DNA of 64,000 bases from Phytopseudomonas dryadis. GTDB taxonomy: Bacteria > Pseudomonadota > Gammaproteobacteria > Pseudomonadales > Pseudomonadaceae. The position numbers were made by a program, and so were the translations under genes. The notes below the pieces were generated by a model. The model saw nothing but the letters and a program-made list of their open reading frames with translations, ran no database searches and was not told the DNA's origin. Each line of letters starts with the position of its first letter. Position 1 is the stretch's first letter. The DNA lies in assembly GCF_004327355.1 (NCBI RefSeq), contig NZ_QJUM01000009.1, positions 1-64,000 on the forward strand, in the 5' to 3' direction. Shown in pieces: positions 57,438 to 64,000 of this stretch.

Positions 57438-59609
57438 TTACCGGCTGTCCTGGTCGTGGCTGGGCGGGTTGCTGGCCGTCATCTGGATGCTCAGGCGGGG
57501 TGTCGCCAGGCTCAGGCCCGACGCGTCCAGCTGCCGTTTCAGCGCCAGGTTGAAGGCGCGGGAAACTTCCCATTGCCTGATCGGCGCGGTCTTGAAGCGG
57601 GCGCGGAGAATGGCGTTGCCCGACTCGAAGCTCTCCACGCCCTGGATTTCCAGGGGCGACCAGATATTGCGCCGCAGCAAGGCATCGCTGCGCAGGTCCT
57701 GGGCGACTTCGCGCAGCAGCTTGATGGCGTTGTCGATGCCCATGTCGTGGGGCACGGCGACGCGGAAGATGGCATAGCCGAATTCGCGCGAGTAGTTCTT
57801 GATGCTCTTGATCTCGCTGAACGGGATGGTGTGCACGATGCCATCGATGTCGCGCAGGCGCACCGTGCGGATGGTCAGGCCTTCGACGGTGCCCAGGTGA
57901 CCGCCGACGTCGACGTAATCGCCGATGGCCAGGGAGTCCTCGATGATGATGAACAGGCCGGTGATCAGGTCGGCCACCAGTGACTGGGCGCCGAAACCGA
58001 TGGCCAGGCCGATGACGCCGGCGCCGGCCAGCAGCGGGGTGACGTTCATGCCCATGTTGGCCAGGGCGACGATCAGGGCGACGATGAAGATGCAGACGAA
58101 CAGGACGTTGCGGATCAGCGGCATCATGGTTTGCGCACGGGTGTTGGTCTGCCCCTTGCGCGAGCGGCTCAGGGCATGCTGCACGGCGCTGTCGCTGAGA
58201 ATCCACACCAGCCAGCCACAGGCCAGGGTGGCGCCGAGGCCGACCAGCTTGAGGCTGATCTCATGGCCGTCGCCTTCGGCGAAGCGGATCAGCGAAAGGC
58301 CCCATACCCGCAGCCCCAGCTCGATGAACAGCAGCCAGATGGCGAGCTGCAGCAAGGCATGGAAGAAGCTCTGGAAACGCTCGAAGTAATGGGCGTGGCG
58401 CCGATGCCTGAGGCGACGCTTGAACAGCCGGCGGCGAATCAGGCCGTTGACCACCATGCAGGTCACCAGCAGCACGGTGCAGACCAGCGCCTGGCGCAGC
58501 GCGGTGCTGGTGTCGCCGGCGGAGACGAAGGTCGCGGCCAGGGAAATCGCCACCAGCGCCAGGGCGGGCAGGTACCAGAAGCTGCCGAGCAGCTCCACGG
58601 TTTCGCTGATGCCGCGTTGCTTGAGGCGGCGTGCCAGCGGCTGGTTGCGCATCAGGTGGGCGATGGGGCGACGGAAGCGCAGGATGAACAGGCCGGTCGA
58701 CAAGGCGGCCAGCACGTTGGCCAGGGTCGCGGTGGTGTGCGCCAGGTTGGCGCCGAGGCTGGCGACCAGGCGTGGATCGCTCAGCGCCTCGCCGAAGGCG
58801 GCGAAACTGCCGATCAGCCACAGCGGGCGGAAGGCGCGGCGGCGCAGTATATGCAGCGCGGTACGCCGGTGCGGGCCGTCGAGCAGGGAAAAGGCGATCA
58901 CGCAGATGGCCGAGAAACAGGTGCCCACCACCAGCGCATAGGCCAGCACCATGGCCAGATCCCGGCCCAGGGAGAGCGGCAGCACGTAGCTCAGGTAACC
59001 GGTGATCAGCAGGGCGGCGAGCCACGGCCCGAGCTTGCGCAGGGCGAAGCGCAGCAGGTCGGTTGGCCGTGGGTTCTGCGGCAGTTCCTCGGCCAGGCCG
59101 AAGCGCATGCGCACTTGATGGCCGAGGGCGCGCAGGGCGATGGCCAGCAGGCTCCACACGGCCAGGATCAGGGCGAAGTTGCTGACCAGCGCCAGGCGCT
59201 CGCCGGGCGCGGGCATCAGCGCTATCAGTTCGTCCTGGCTGCGGGCCAGCTCCAACTGCCAGCGAATCAGCGGGCTGTGCTCGCCGGAGAACTGTTGCTC
59301 GATGCTGGTCAGGGTGTTGCCGATCAGGCCCAGCACGCCGTCGTGGCTTTGCGCTTGTGCCTGTTGCGCGCTGTCGCGCAGGGTCTTCAGGTCGTTGAGC
59401 AACTGCGCGCGCTGCTGGTCGTTCTCCAGCGACTTGATCACCTCATCCAGGGAGCGATCCAGCGGCTGGTCGGCCGGCGCCTGCTGGCTTGCGCTGCTGC
59501 TGCCGCTGCCGAACAGGCCCGACAGGCCGGCGGCCTGCGCGGTGAAACCCGGCAACGCCGTCAGCACTAGCAGCAACAGGCAGGGCAGCAGGGCTCTTGA
59601 GCGGATCAC
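57438..59609 (-). CDS. YbiO-like mechanosensitive channel (MscS family)
   Basis: 723 residues, close to E. coli YbiO (741). A signal peptide (MIRSRALLPCLLLLVLTALP) and a ~110-residue periplasmic helical region are followed by about ten membrane helices. The MscS pore/beta domain is VIGLAIGFGAQSLVADLITG, then IIEDSLAIGDYVDV near 540-570, followed by the cytoplasmic alpha/beta domain. It opens at high membrane tension to release solutes. It is divergent from no gene and follows the gmhA gene in the same direction (55-base gap). Confidence 0.9.
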   Translation of the reverse strand: MIRSRALLPCLLLLVLTALPGFTAQAAGLSGLFGSGSSSASQQAPADQPLDRSLDEVIKSLENDQQRAQLLNDLKTLRDSAQQAQAQSHDGVLGLIGNTLTSIEQQFSGEHSPLIRWQLELARSQDELIALMPAPGERLALVSNFALILAVWSLLAIALRALGHQVRMRFGLAEELPQNPRPTDLLRFALRKLGPWLAALLITGYLSYVLPLSLGRDLAMVLAYALVVGTCFSAICVIAFSLLDGPHRRTALHILRRRAFRPLWLIGSFAAFGEALSDPRLVASLGANLAHTTATLANVLAALSTGLFILRFRRPIAHLMRNQPLARRLKQRGISETVELLGSFWYLPALALVAISLAATFVSAGDTSTALRQALVCTVLLVTCMVVNGLIRRRLFKRRLRHRRHAHYFERFQSFFHALLQLAIWLLFIELGLRVWGLSLIRFAEGDGHEISLKLVGLGATLACGWLVWILSDSAVQHALSRSRKGQTNTRAQTMMPLIRNVLFVCIFIVALIVALANMGMNVTPLLAGAGVIGLAIGFGAQSLVADLITGLFIIIEDSLAIGDYVDVGGHLGTVEGLTIRTVRLRDIDGIVHTIPFSEIKSIKNYSREFGYAIFRVAVPHDMGIDNAIKLLREVAQDLRSDALLRRNIWSPLEIQGVESFESGNAILRARFKTAPIRQWEVSRAFNLALKRQLDASGLSLATPRLSIQMTASNPPSHDQDSR

Positions 59610-59664
59610 GCGGGCGAAATCTCCATCATGCTGCGGGGCCGGGCTGACTGGCGCCGATCCGCGC

Positions 59665-60252
59665 TCAGGCGTAGTTCTGCGGACTCAGTGAGCGCTCGAT
59701 CAGCTCGATGAGGATATGGATCACCTTGATGTGCAACTCCTGGGTGCGATCGGCGTAGGCGCCGCCCGGTGCGCAGATGCACACGTCGGCCAGGCTCTCC
59801 AGCAACGAGCCGGGCTTGCCGGTCAGGGCGATCACCTTGACCCCCAGCGCCTTGGCCGCCTCGGCGGCCTTGACCACGTTGGCGCTCTTGCCGCTGGTAC
59901 TGATGGCCAGCAGCACGTCGCCGGCGCGGCCGTGGGATTCGACGTAGCGCGAGAAGATATGCTCGTAGCCGAAGTCGTTGGCCACGCAGCTGATATGGCT
60001 GGCGTCGCTGATCGATACCGCGGCGATGCCCGGCCGATTGTTGCGGTAGCGTCCGGTCAGTTCCTCGGCGAAGTGCATGGCGTCGCACATGGAGCCGCCG
60101 TTGCCGCAGGAAAAGGCCTTGCCCCTGGCTTCGAAACTGGCCACCAGCAGGCTGGCGGCCCGTTCGATATTGGCCAGGGTCTGCTCGTTGGCGAGGAAGG
60201 CATCCAGTGCGCTGCGGGCCTCGATCAGGCTGTTGCGGATATGTTCGATCAT
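59665..60252 (-). CDS. gmhA: Sedoheptulose 7-phosphate isomerase GmhA
   Basis: 195-residue SIS-domain enzyme close to E. coli GmhA/LpcA. Shared segments are [67 protein letters not shown] and [20 protein letters not shown]. It converts sedoheptulose 7-phosphate to D-glycero-D-manno-heptose 7-phosphate, the first step of LPS heptose synthesis. Start [10 protein letters not shown] is chosen over the upstream ATG for similarity and length. The gene lies 7 bases after apeB, though the two have no metabolic link. Confidence 0.93.
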   Translation of the reverse strand: MIEHIRNSLIEARSALDAFLANEQTLANIERAASLLVASFEARGKAFSCGNGGSMCDAMHFAEELTGRYRNNRPGIAAVSISDASHISCVANDFGYEHIFSRYVESHGRAGDVLLAISTSGKSANVVKAAEAAKALGVKVIALTGKPGSLLESLADVCICAPGGAYADRTQELHIKVIHILIELIERSLSPQNYA

Positions 60253-60259
60253 GCTGGCC

Positions 60260-61549
60260 TCAGGGCAGGTCATGGCTGTTGTAGAAGGCGCCGAGCACCT
60301 TCACCAGGTGGGCCAGGTCATTGGCGCCGGCCAGTTCGCGAATGGAGTGCATGGCGAAGGTCGGCAGGCCGATGTCCACGGTACGCACACCCAGCTGGCT
60401 GGCGGTGATGGGGCCGATGGTCGAGCCACAGCCCATGTCGCTGCGGGTGACGAAGCTCTGCACCGGCACTTCGTTTTCCAGGCACAGGTGGCGGAAGAAC
60501 CCGGCGGTTTCGCTGTTGGTGGCGTAGCGCTGGTTGCTGTTGATCTTGATCACCGGGCCGGCGTTGAGCTTGGGGCCGTGGTTGCCGTCGTGCTTGCTTT
60601 CGTAGTTCGGGTGCACGCCGTGGGCATTGTCGGCCGACACCAGCAGCGAGCGCTGGATGGCGCGCACGAAGCCGTCGCCGTCCGGCAGTACGCGGCGCAG
60701 CACCTGCTCCAGCATCGGGCCGTCGGCGCCACAGGCCGAGCAGGAACCCACTTCCTCGTGGTCGGTGCACACCAGCACGCAGGTTTCCTCGTCGTCGGCG
60801 TCGAGCAGGGCCTGCAGCCCGGCGTAGCAGGACAGCAGGTTGTCCAGGCGCGCACCGGCGATGAAATCCTGGTTGAGGCCGACCACCGCGGCGCTCTGGG
60901 TGTCGTAGAAGCTCAGCTCGTAATCCAGCACGGCATCGGCATTGAAGTCGTGCTCCATGGCCAGCTGTTCGCTGAGCAGGGCGCGGAAGTCGGCGCTTTC
61001 GCTGCCGGCGAGCTGGGCCAGGATCGGCGGCAGTTCGTTCTGCGCATTGATCGCCCAGCCCTGGTTGGCCTCGCGGTTGAGGTGGATGGCCAGGCTGGGG
61101 ATGACGGCGATGGGCTGGTAGAAGTCGATCAGGTCACTTTCCACCTTGCCGTCGCGGCGGTAGGTCACGCGGCCGGCCAGGGACAGGTCGCGGTCGAACC
61201 AGGGCGCCAGCAGGGCGCCGCCGTAGACTTCCACGCCGAGCTGGAAGAAGCCCTGGCGCTGCAGTTCCGGGTTCGGCTTGACGCGCAGGCAGGGGCTGTC
61301 GGTATGCGCACCGACCAGGCGGATGCCGCCCTCCAGTACCGGGCGCGTGCCCAGCTTGAAGGCGATGATCGAGGAATCGTTGCGGGTCACGTAGTAGCGG
61401 CCGCCGGCTTCGGTCTGCCAGGGCGTGCGTTCGTCGAGGTGACGATAGCCGGCCGCCTCCAGGCGCATGGCCAGGCTGGCGGTGGCGTGAAAGGGGGTGG
61501 GCGAGGCGTTGAGGAAGTCGATCAGGCCTTGGTTCAGTTCTTCGCGCAT
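60260..61549 (-). CDS. apeB: M18-family aspartyl aminopeptidase
   Basis: 429 residues, equal in length to P. aeruginosa ApeB. Metal/catalytic segments: [14 protein letters not shown] near 77, [17 protein letters not shown] near 260, [22 protein letters not shown] (split) near 310, [17 protein letters not shown] near 373 and MHSIRE near 405. It is a cytosolic dodecameric peptidase that removes N-terminal Asp or Glu. ATG 61549 gives the family N-terminus [20 protein letters not shown]. Confidence 0.95.
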   Translation of the reverse strand: MREELNQGLIDFLNASPTPFHATASLAMRLEAAGYRHLDERTPWQTEAGGRYYVTRNDSSIIAFKLGTRPVLEGGIRLVGAHTDSPCLRVKPNPELQRQGFFQLGVEVYGGALLAPWFDRDLSLAGRVTYRRDGKVESDLIDFYQPIAVIPSLAIHLNREANQGWAINAQNELPPILAQLAGSESADFRALLSEQLAMEHDFNADAVLDYELSFYDTQSAAVVGLNQDFIAGARLDNLLSCYAGLQALLDADDEETCVLVCTDHEEVGSCSACGADGPMLEQVLRRVLPDGDGFVRAIQRSLLVSADNAHGVHPNYESKHDGNHGPKLNAGPVIKINSNQRYATNSETAGFFRHLCLENEVPVQSFVTRSDMGCGSTIGPITASQLGVRTVDIGLPTFAMHSIRELAGANDLAHLVKVLGAFYNSHDLP

Positions 61550-61622
61550 GGGGCACTCCGGGCGGCAATGCGCCGAGTTTATCGGATTTGCCAGGACGGC
61601 GGTTGCCTGTGCGCCGTGCAAC

Positions 61623-62333
61623 TCAGGCGCCGATGCTCACCAGGCTGAGCAGATGGTCGTCGAACGCGCAGTGCATGCCGCTGAGTTCGCTGCCCGCCGG
61701 CCAGTCCGCGCTCAGGTCGAGCAGCAGGCGCAGGCGGGCGTTGCCCTGCTCGTCGAGCTCGAGCAGTTCGGCATCCTGGAAATAGAAGCGCGTGAGCACC
61801 AGCGGGTAAAGCGCCTTGAACAGGCTTTCCTTGAGCGAGAAAGTCAGGCTGATGCGCCAGGCCCGTTGTTCCGGCTCGAGCCGGGCCATGCGCCGCAGTT
61901 CGTCAGGGGTGAGAATTTCCGCGGCCAGGCGCTCGGCCCGTTCGGGCGGCAGCGGCCGTTCGACGTCCAGGCCGAGGCCGCGCCACTGCTGCCGCGGCGC
62001 GACGATGGCCGCCGCCCAGCTGTGGCCGTGGGTGATCGAACCGCAGGCCTGCGCGGGCCATTGCGGGGCGCGATCCTCGCCCACGGCCGGCACGCTGGCA
62101 GTACCGGTGACCCGGCGCAGCGCTTCACGGGCACAGAGCCGGCCGGCGAGGTGTTCGGCCTGGCGCTTGGCCACACCGCGCACGGCGGGGATGGCGGCGC
62201 GGCTGAAATCATCGGCCTGCAGCAGGTTCGCATCGAAGCGCGTGCTGATCAGCTGCGCCCCGGCAACGGCCCGGGGCAGGGGCCAATGGTCGCTCAGCGG
62301 GCTGCAGCAGGTGGGCAGGTAGGTCGGGTTCAT
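61623..62333 (-). CDS. 4'-phosphopantetheinyl transferase (EntD/PcpS-type)
   Basis: 236 residues. EntD-type motifs: [20 protein letters not shown] near 50, [11 protein letters not shown] near 103, [10 protein letters not shown] (Mg-binding Asp, ~123) and [15 protein letters not shown] (Lys/Glu, ~170). It adds phosphopantetheine to carrier proteins of fatty acid, polyketide or siderophore systems. In P. aeruginosa the single PPTase is PcpS; this looks like its equivalent. It is divergent from oprH. Confidence 0.88.
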   Translation of the reverse strand: MNPTYLPTCCSPLSDHWPLPRAVAGAQLISTRFDANLLQADDFSRAAIPAVRGVAKRQAEHLAGRLCAREALRRVTGTASVPAVGEDRAPQWPAQACGSITHGHSWAAAIVAPRQQWRGLGLDVERPLPPERAERLAAEILTPDELRRMARLEPEQRAWRISLTFSLKESLFKALYPLVLTRFYFQDAELLELDEQGNARLRLLLDLSADWPAGSELSGMHCAFDDHLLSLVSIGA

Positions 62334-62392
62334 GGCCGGCATTCTGCCGTGGCAGGCGCAACGCCGCCAGTCGGATCGTGCTTCCGCTTCTC

Positions 62393-62431
62393 GTTCAGCC
62401 GAGGTTCAGCACGGGTTCAGGTCGGGTTCAG
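62393..62431 (+). promoter_or_regulatory. Four GTTCAG repeats at 11-base pitch: candidate PhoP box array
   Basis: GTTCAG starts at 62393, 62404, 62415 and 62426, exactly 11 bases apart. They lie 63-101 bases upstream of the oprH ATG. PhoP-type response regulators bind direct hexamer repeats with an 11-base period; two copies are usual. Confidence 0.6.
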
Positions 62432-62493
62432 TGGCGCTTCGGCAAGATCGCTCTCGAGTTTTTCCTTCACCCACTGCCATTCGAGGGCATCAC

Positions 62494-63102
62494 ATGAAAC
62501 CGACTCTGACCAAGCTGGCTCTGGCCACTTCCCTGCTGTTCGGCGCGGCCACCGCCGCCCATGCCGACAACAACTTCGCCGGCCTCACCTGGGGCCAGAC
62601 CAGCAACAACATCCAGAAGTCTTCGGCGCTGAACGCCAACCTGGGCAACCCGAACTTCGACAGCGTCATCAACAACACCAGTACCTGGGGCATACGTGCC
62701 GGCCAGCAGAACGATGCCGGCCGTTACTACGCGACCTACGAGTACATCTCCGGCAGCAACAACGGCTACAAGCTGCGTCAGCAGAACCTGCTCGGCAGCT
62801 ACGATGCCTTCCTGCCGCTGAACGAGAACGGCACCAAGCTGTTCGGTGGCGGCACCCTGGGTCTGGTCAAGCTTGAGCAGAACAGCCCGGGCGTCTCGCG
62901 TGACACCAATGTCGGGTATGCTGCCGGTCTGCAGGCTGGCCTGCTGCAGGACGTCAACGAGAATGCCTCCGTCGAAGGCGGCTATCGTTACCTGCGCACC
63001 AACGCCAGCACCGAGTTCGCCCCGCACGATCAGGGCAAGGTCGGCTCCCTCGACCTGCATAGCAGCGGTCAGTGGTACCTGGGTGCCAACTACAAATTTT
63101 AA
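62494..63102 (+). CDS. oprH: Outer membrane protein H1 (OprH)
   Basis: 202 residues, about the length of P. aeruginosa OprH (200). Signal peptide KPTLTKLALATSLLFGAAT-AAHA. Shared segments include NFAGLTWGQTSNNIQKS, GIRAGQQNDAGRYYATYE, NLLGSYDAFLPLNENGTKLF, VGYAAGLQAGLLQDVNENAS and GGYRYLRTNASTEF, ending in LGANYKF with a C-terminal Phe typical of beta-barrels. OprH binds LPS and stabilises the outer membrane when Mg2+ is low. It is followed by phoP. Confidence 0.95.
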   Translation: MKPTLTKLALATSLLFGAATAAHADNNFAGLTWGQTSNNIQKSSALNANLGNPNFDSVINNTSTWGIRAGQQNDAGRYYATYEYISGSNNGYKLRQQNLLGSYDAFLPLNENGTKLFGGGTLGLVKLEQNSPGVSRDTNVGYAAGLQAGLLQDVNENASVEGGYRYLRTNASTEFAPHDQGKVGSLDLHSSGQWYLGANYKF

Positions 63103-63156
63103 TGGGTGGTTGAGGCGCTGCAGACAGGTCGATCGCGCCATGGCGTTATGCTGATT

Positions 63157-63261
63157 CGATGAAAAGCGCTGGAGGCTGGAAAGCTGAACGAGACACCGCG
63201 GTGTGGCGTCGCGCGCGGATGGCTTTTCGTTCAGCCTCCAGCTTTCCAGCGCCGTTTTCGA
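63157..63261. repeat. Palindromic repeat, family C, copy 2, between oprH and phoP
   Basis: CGATGAAAAGCGCTGGAGGC ... GCTTTTCGTTCAGCCTCCAG, then CTTTCCAGCGCCGTTTTCG. Same start and end blocks as 11933-12023, so the element is mobile or dispersed. A family D run (63325-63352) follows. Together they fill much of the 272-base oprH-phoP gap. Confidence 0.75.
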
Positions 63262-63374
63262 CTCGTGTCGGCTCGTCAAGCGTATGGCGCGGTCGTCCTG
63301 GGCGGTCGAGCCGCTGTTCTGTCTTGTCGCTTGAAGCTTGCGGCTTGACGCTTATGGAGGGAGGACATGCAACG

Positions 63375-64000
63375 ATGAAATTGCTGGTCGTGGAGGATGA
63401 AGCGCTGCTGCGCCATCATCTCTATACCCGCCTCGGCGAACAGGGCCATGTGGTGGACGCGGTGGCCGATGCCGAGGAGGCGCTGTACCGTGTCGATCAA
63501 TACCACCACGACCTGGCGGTGATCGATCTCGGCCTGCCGGGGATCAGCGGCCTGGATCTGATCCGCCAGTTGCGCAGTCGCGACAAGACCTTCCCCATTC
63601 TGATTCTCACCGCCCGCGGCAACTGGCAGGACAAGGTCGAGGGCCTGGCCTCGGGCGCCGACGACTACGTGGTCAAACCCTTCCAGTTCGAAGAGCTGGA
63701 GGCACGTCTCAATGCGCTGCTGCGGCGCTCTTCGGGTTTCATCCAGTCGACCATCGAAGCCGGCCCCCTGCAGTTGGACCTGAACCGCAAGCAGGCGCTG
63801 ATCGATGGCACCGGCATGGGTCTCACCGCCTATGAGTACCGCATCCTCGAATACCTCATGCGCCATCATCAGCAGGTGGTGCCCAAGGAGCGGCTGATCG
63901 AACAGCTGTACCCCGACGACGAAGAGCGCGATCCGAACGTGATTGAGGTACTGGTCGGGCGTCTGCGGCGCAAGCTGGAAAGCTGCAACGGCTTCAAACC
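63375..64000 (+). CDS. phoP: Two-component response regulator PhoP (3' end cut by window)
   Basis: 208 residues visible. The receiver domain has acidic pocket ED at 7-8, phosphoacceptor Asp51 (VIDLGLPG), Thr79 and Lys101 (VVKPFQFEEL). An OmpR-type winged helix starts near 128 (LTAYEYRILEYLMRHH, NVIEVLVGRLRRKLE). The sequence is very close to P. aeruginosa PhoP, and oprH precedes it. The gene runs off the end; phoQ is expected beyond. GGAGGGAGGAC lies before the ATG. Confidence 0.95.
   Translation, partial: MKLLVVEDEALLRHHLYTRLGEQGHVVDAVADAEEALYRVDQYHHDLAVIDLGLPGISGLDLIRQLRSRDKTFPILILTARGNWQDKVEGLASGADDYVVKPFQFEELEARLNALLRRSSGFIQSTIEAGPLQLDLNRKQALIDGTGMGLTAYEYRILEYLMRHHQQVVPKERLIEQLYPDDEERDPNVIEVLVGRLRRKLESCNGFK

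Overview
The window looks like chromosomal DNA of a Pseudomonas species. It is GC-rich and ends in an oprH-phoP locus. It also carries apeB, an EntD/PcpS-type phosphopantetheinyl transferase and several families of short palindromic repeats typical of pseudomonads. Both ends cut a gene: an FAD dehydrogenase at base 1 and phoP at base 64000. I saw no rRNA, tRNA, CRISPR array, prophage or insertion sequence.

Layout. 1-7043: a catabolic block with a GlpA-like dehydrogenase, a GlpB-like flavoprotein, an FGGY kinase, a DeoR repressor, an EutH-family permease and a DUF1937-like protein. 7349-14803: phosphoglucomutase, a chemoreceptor, a small conserved protein, cytochrome c and trehalose synthase, followed by a dense repeat region (14804-15618). 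15619-24933: a probable organosulfur-type module. Two monooxygenase-family genes point left, and a six-gene operon (degenerate acyl-CoA ligase plus a LivGHM/SBP/LivF importer) points right. The gap between them holds two sigma-54-like promoters and a perfect palindrome. 25314-32021: accessory single genes (two flavin-reductase paralogues, ZapE-like ATPase, a small XRE/membrane pair, two GNATs, aldo/keto reductase, macro domain). 32581-42644: gamma-glutamyltransferase-family protein, GntR regulator, MdaB/YgiN pair, cytosine-deaminase-like amidohydrolase and a branched-chain-type ABC importer whose permease and both ATPases are one polypeptide. Identical paired TTGCTAGCAA-type palindromes precede the ggt-like gene and the importer. 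42799-48172: AraC/SDR pair, pdxY and small envelope proteins. 48382-54695: a PotA-type ABC importer operon with two phosphatase-family genes, controlled by a divergent UTRA-GntR regulator; two TGGTCTAGACCA-like operators lie between them. 54769-62333: M48 protease, LemA, YbiO-like channel, gmhA, apeB and Sfp-type transferase. 62494-64000: oprH-phoP, preceded by four GTTCAG hexamers at exact 11-base spacing.

The strongest candidates for undescribed biology are: (i) the EutH permease joined to a glycerol-kinase/GlpAB-like pathway without ethanolamine ammonia-lyase; (ii) the bidirectional sigma-54 organosulfur-type locus with a retained, catalytically stripped acyl-CoA ligase; (iii) the GntR/TTGCTAGCAA regulon linking a GGT-family enzyme with a triple-fusion importer; and (iv) the phosphatase-containing ABC operon under the UTRA regulator. 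Substrates of all four are unknown from sequence alone.
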